Assembly (NCBI GenBank): GCA_963835775.1
Contig: CAWIHB010000016.1
Coordinates: 53,200-117,199, forward strand
DNA from: Palsa-504 sp963835775
Lineage (GTDB): Bacteria > Actinomycetota > Actinomycetes > Streptosporangiales > Streptosporangiaceae
Direction: 5' to 3'
Length of the DNA stretch: 64,000 nt
The notes under the pieces were generated by a model. It searched no databases. It was not told the origin of the DNA and saw nothing but the letters and a program-made list of their open reading frames with translations. A program made the position numbers and the translations under genes. Positions 60,759-64,000 of the stretch are shown piece by piece (positions within the stretch are counted from its first letter, which is position 1; each line of letters opens with the position of its first letter).

Positions 60759-63191
60759 GTGGACGGTTTCTTGCTCACGTATGACGGCTTCGAGCCTGGG
60801 TCTGAGGGGCTTCGCGAAGCGCTGACCTCGACGGGCAACGGCTACCTGTGCACGCGTGGCGTGGCGGAGTGGGAAGAAGCCGACGGTGTGCATTATCCCG
60901 GCACCTACGTACACGGCGGTTACAACCGCGAGACGACGATCCTGAGCAGCGTGCCCGTGCTCAACGAGGATCTGGTCAACATGCCGAACTGGCTGGTCCT
61001 CCAGCTGCGCATCGAGGGCGGGGAGGCGATCAGGCTCGCCGACGTGGATCTGCTCGGTTACCGCCACGAACTGGACATCCGGTACGCGACCGTCATCCGC
61101 CACGTTCGTTTCCGTGATCCCAGCGGCCGGGCGACGATTCTGCACAGCCGCCGGTTCGTCAGCATGGGCGACCCGCACCACGCGGGGATCGAGTGGACGC
61201 TGGTTCCGGAGAACTGGTCGGGGCGCGTCGAGGTGGTCACGGCGATCGACGGCCGGGTGAGCAACGGCGGCGTCGCCCGCTACCGGCAACTGGAGGCCCG
61301 CCACCTGAATCCCGTTTCCCCGCGGACGTTCGGACCCGAGGTCGTCGCGCTGAAGGCCGAGACCCGGCAGTCGAATCTGTACATCAGCCACGCAGCGCGC
61401 ACGCGCGTGTTCGCCGGTGCTCAGCCAGTCCAGGTCGAGCGGAGGCTTTACCAGGTGGAGGACTATATCCAGCAGGTCCTCGGCTTCGACGTGCACCAGG
61501 GCACGGAGACGCGGGTCGAGAAGATGGTGACGTTCTACACGTCGCGGGACCCAGCGGTCAGCGACACGCTGGTGAGGGCGGCCAGGTCGGCGGTCCGCCA
61601 CGCCGACTTCGCCGCCGCATTCAAGCGCCACACCGCGGCATGGGACGAACTGTGGCAGGTGTGCGACATGCGGGTGACAGGAGACGAGAGCGTGCAACGG
61701 CTGCTGCGGCTGCACATCGCGCACGTGCTCCAGGTCTGCTCCCGTCACACCGCCGACCTCGACGCCGGGATGCCCGCCCGCGGACTTAACGGGGAGGCCT
61801 ATCGCGGGCACGTGTTCTGGGATGAGATCTATGCGTTCCCGTTCTTCAACGTCAGGCTGCCCGAGGTCACGCGCGGGCTGCTGATGTACCGCTACCGCCG
61901 GATGGGCGAGGCCAGGGCGGCGGCGCACGAGGCAGGATTCCGTGGTGCGATGTTCCCGTGGCAGAGCGGGAGCGAGGGAATCGAGGAAACCCAGCTAGTC
62001 CACCTCAACCCGGTCTCGGGTCTCTGGGAGCCCGACCTCAGCCGCAACCAGCGGCACGTGAACGCGGCGATCTTTTACAACATCTGGCACTACTTCCAGA
62101 CCACCCATGACCAGACGTTCCTGCGCGACTACGGCGCGGAGATGATGCTGGAGATCACGCGCTTCTGGGCGTCGATCGCCCACTTCAATCCCGAGCGCGA
62201 GCGCTACGAGATCCACGGCGTGATGGGCCCGGACGAGTTCCACGACAAGTACCCGGGTGCGCTGCAGGGCGGGTTGCGCAACAACGCCTACACCAACGTG
62301 CTAGTGGCGTGGCTGTGCGGCATCGCCGGCCACCTGCTGCCGCTGCTCCCCGCCAGCCGCGCGGAGGCACTGCGCATGCGGCTGGGCATCGGCGACGACG
62401 AGCTGGCGGTGTGGCAGGACATGAGCCGACGGATGTTCATCCCGTTCCTCGGTGACGGGATCATCAGCCAGTTCGAGGGATACGAGGACCTAGAGGAGCT
62501 GGACTGGGACGCATACCGGGCGAAGTACGGCAACATCCAGCGGCTCGACCGGATCCTGCGCGCGGAAGGCAAGGACCCCAACCGCTATAAGGTCACCAAA
62601 CAGGCCGACACGGTAATGCTGTTCTTCCTGTTCAGGCAGGACGAGCTACGTGAGATCTTCGGACGGCTCGGTTATGACTACCGTACCGACACGGTGATGC
62701 GGAACGTCGAATACTACGACCGGCGGACTTCTCACGGCTCGACGTTGAGCTTTGTCACTCATGCCGGGGTGCTCGCCACCATCGACCCCGAGAGCTCGTG
62801 GGACCGGTTCCTGGTCGCGCTGCACAGCGATGCCGATGACATCCAGGGCGGGACCACGAAGGAAGGCATCCACATGGGTGTCATGTCCGGGACGCTCGAC
62901 CTGGTGCAGCGGAATTACGCCGGCGCCCATGTCTACAACGATGTCCTGCACTTCAATCCCCAGCTCCCGAGCAGGCTCGACAGCCTGTCGTTCGCTATGC
63001 AGTTCCGGGAGACCTCGATCCAGGTGACACTCACCGGCGATCACCTGACGCTGGCCGTCCACCCCGAGGGGGCAAGCCGACCCGCAAGGGTCGCTGTCCG
63101 CGACGATGTCCGTGAGCTGTGCCCGGGCGATCAGACCGTGTTCGAGCTCAGCCGGAATCCGGCGACGACTGAGCCCTCCGCCCGAGACTGA
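60759..63191 (+). CDS. GH65-family glycoside phosphorylase (trehalose/kojibiose/maltose type)
   Basis: The GTG at 60759 has AAGGAGG before it and gives 810 residues. The GH65 layout is seen: N-terminal beta-sandwich (LTSTGNGYLCTRGVAEWEEA), catalytic barrel (GHVFWDEIYAFPFFNVRLPE, MFPWQSGSEGIEE) with the general acid Glu493 in GVMGPDEFHDKYPG, and KQADTVMLFF followed by the C-terminal THGSTLS and MGVMSGTLDLVQR segments. GH65 enzymes phosphorolyse alpha-disaccharides to beta-glucose-1-phosphate. The beta-phosphoglucomutase encoded next handles that product. The exact disaccharide cannot be read off. Confidence 0.93.
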   Translation: MDGFLLTYDGFEPGSEGLREALTSTGNGYLCTRGVAEWEEADGVHYPGTYVHGGYNRETTILSSVPVLNEDLVNMPNWLVLQLRIEGGEAIRLADVDLLGYRHELDIRYATVIRHVRFRDPSGRATILHSRRFVSMGDPHHAGIEWTLVPENWSGRVEVVTAIDGRVSNGGVARYRQLEARHLNPVSPRTFGPEVVALKAETRQSNLYISHAARTRVFAGAQPVQVERRLYQVEDYIQQVLGFDVHQGTETRVEKMVTFYTSRDPAVSDTLVRAARSAVRHADFAAAFKRHTAAWDELWQVCDMRVTGDESVQRLLRLHIAHVLQVCSRHTADLDAGMPARGLNGEAYRGHVFWDEIYAFPFFNVRLPEVTRGLLMYRYRRMGEARAAAHEAGFRGAMFPWQSGSEGIEETQLVHLNPVSGLWEPDLSRNQRHVNAAIFYNIWHYFQTTHDQTFLRDYGAEMMLEITRFWASIAHFNPERERYEIHGVMGPDEFHDKYPGALQGGLRNNAYTNVLVAWLCGIAGHLLPLLPASRAEALRMRLGIGDDELAVWQDMSRRMFIPFLGDGIISQFEGYEDLEELDWDAYRAKYGNIQRLDRILRAEGKDPNRYKVTKQADTVMLFFLFRQDELREIFGRLGYDYRTDTVMRNVEYYDRRTSHGSTLSFVTHAGVLATIDPESSWDRFLVALHSDADDIQGGTTKEGIHMGVMSGTLDLVQRNYAGAHVYNDVLHFNPQLPSRLDSLSFAMQFRETSIQVTLTGDHLTLAVHPEGASRPARVAVRDDVRELCPGDQTVFELSRNPATTEPSARD

Positions 63192-63203
63192 AAAGAAGGC
63201 CGC

Positions 63204-63989
63204 ATGCCGAAATTCCAGGGATCGATTTTCGACGTCGACGGGGTACTGGTCGACTCTCCGCACGAGAAGGCGTGGCGCGAATCGCTGCGCGAGCTGATGG
63301 AGTCCAGCTGGCGCGGCATCCGCGACCGCACGACATGGTCGCCGGAGGCCTTCACCGCCCACGTCTACCAGCAGTACGTCTCCGGCAAGCCGCGCATGAG
63401 CGGCGCCCGCGCCGCCCTCGACTACTTCCAAGTACCCGGCGCCGAAAGCCGCGTCGCCGAGTACGCACGGCTCAAGCAGGAGATGGTCGTGCACCTCATC
63501 GAGGCCGGTGACTTCACCGCCTATCCCGACGCGCTGCGGTTCGTCATCGCCACCAAGGACGCTGGGATGCTCATCGCGGACGCGTCGTCGTCGAAGAACG
63601 CGGGGTTGTTCCTGCGCCAGATCCGGCTCGACACTTTCGCGCAGGAGCAAGGGATCTCCTCTCCGACGCTTCGGCCCGGCCTGACGCTGCTGGACTACTT
63701 CGACGCCGACGTCTCCGGGCGCGATTTCGCCCACGGCAAACCCGACCCCGAGATCTTCCTGACCGCCGCGCACGAGCTCGGCGTCGAGCCGCGCCACGCG
63801 ATGGTCATCGAGGATGCGTCCGCCGGGGTCCAAGCCGCCAAGGCCGGCGACATGGCGGCGATCGGCATCGCCCGAGCCGACGACGCCGACCTGCTGGCCG
63901 CAGCCGGCGCGGATCTGGTAGTCACCACACTCGATGACGTCGACACCACTGCCCTCGCCGACGGACGGCTGGCGATACGAAAGGCTTAG
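63204..63989 (+). CDS. pgmB: Beta-phosphoglucomutase-type HAD phosphatase
   Basis: The 261-residue HAD protein has the nucleophile Asp10 and general acid/base Asp12 (FDVDGVLVDSPHEKAWRESL), motif II Ser (IADASSSKNAG), Lys in HGKPDPEIFLTAA and the acidic VIEDASAGVQAAKAG. It follows the GH65 gene by 12 bp and should convert beta-glucose-1-phosphate to glucose-6-phosphate. Confidence 0.92.
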   Translation: MPKFQGSIFDVDGVLVDSPHEKAWRESLRELMESSWRGIRDRTTWSPEAFTAHVYQQYVSGKPRMSGARAALDYFQVPGAESRVAEYARLKQEMVVHLIEAGDFTAYPDALRFVIATKDAGMLIADASSSKNAGLFLRQIRLDTFAQEQGISSPTLRPGLTLLDYFDADVSGRDFAHGKPDPEIFLTAAHELGVEPRHAMVIEDASAGVQAAKAGDMAAIGIARADDADLLAAAGADLVVTTLDDVDTTALADGRLAIRKA

Positions 63990-64000
63990 CTCGTGGTCAA

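Overview
The window is high-GC DNA from an aerobic to facultatively anaerobic filamentous-type actinomycete. The evidence is a WhiB regulator, a complete set of F420 pathway genes (fbiA, fbiB, fbiC), F420/FMN luciferase-like oxidoreductases, a deazaflavin-dependent nitroreductase, and abundant TetR, MarR and LuxR regulators. GTG starts and ATGA-type overlaps are frequent. The order whiB - fbiA - fbiB with a nearby sugar nucleotidyltransferase and glycosyltransferases is the familiar actinobacterial arrangement. I cannot name the genus; a Streptosporangiales-like lineage is a guess. No rRNA, tRNA or CRISPR array was seen.

0.0-16.3 kb is core-like: a GT2 glycosyltransferase cut by the window edge, whiB, fbiAB, fbiC, a DUF2867/TetR pair with a shared operator, a frameshifted DNA glycosylase gene behind a mannose-1-phosphate guanylyltransferase-like gene, a GT4 glycosyltransferase, a methyltransferase, a secreted PDZ/Lon-type protease, moaE, an epimerase and a DUF2342-type metalloprotease. 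16.4-22.3 kb holds a truncated flavoprotein joined to a HAD hydrolase, a chimeric NTF2-like ORF, a cupin, an SRPBCC + F420-dependent LLM pair, and a short alanyl-tRNA synthetase paralogue. That paralogue is preceded by an alanine-rich, apparently leaderless leader peptide and two hairpins, one of which covers its ribosome binding site. This attenuator is the most interesting item in the window.

22.3-32.2 kb is regulatory: two response regulators, a LuxR-type ATPase regulator broken by a frameshift, a STAS domain fused to a DUF4242 domain, an LLM-MarR-FMN reductase operon with a palindromic operator, and a receptor-like Ser/Thr kinase with three IPT/TIG domains. 32.2-37.3 kb has two paralogous exported proteins with duplicated upstream regions. 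They flank a TPR remnant, a decayed DarTG toxin-antitoxin locus, a fragment of a probable conjugative-element gene, and a Rieske/DUF6529 redox pair.

37.3-42.7 kb carries a flavin amine oxidase, a GlcG-like protein, a PEP mutase-type lyase, an LCP cell-wall ligase and a methyltransferase. 42.7-53.5 kb is full of scars: an internally deleted TnpB-like gene, a MITE-like IS5 remnant, an IS1182-type insertion with a frameshifted transposase, C-terminal fragments of two genes, and an aminopeptidase gene that has lost its catalytic core. Functional cargo lies between these (MDR oxidoreductase/MarR with a 44-bp palindrome, CBS protein, nitroreductase, TetR/hydrolase). 53.5-64.0 kb is metabolic: DUF72, a CytX-type permease under a TPP riboswitch, pflA-pflB with a candidate DevR-type box, a secreted parallel beta-helix protein, and a GH65 phosphorylase with beta-phosphoglucomutase.

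Two themes recur. Short tandem repeats (13-24 bp units) sit at gene 3' ends and often contain the stop codons. A hairpin element with the core GGACCGTTCGG / CCGAACGGGCC is scattered through intergenic DNA.
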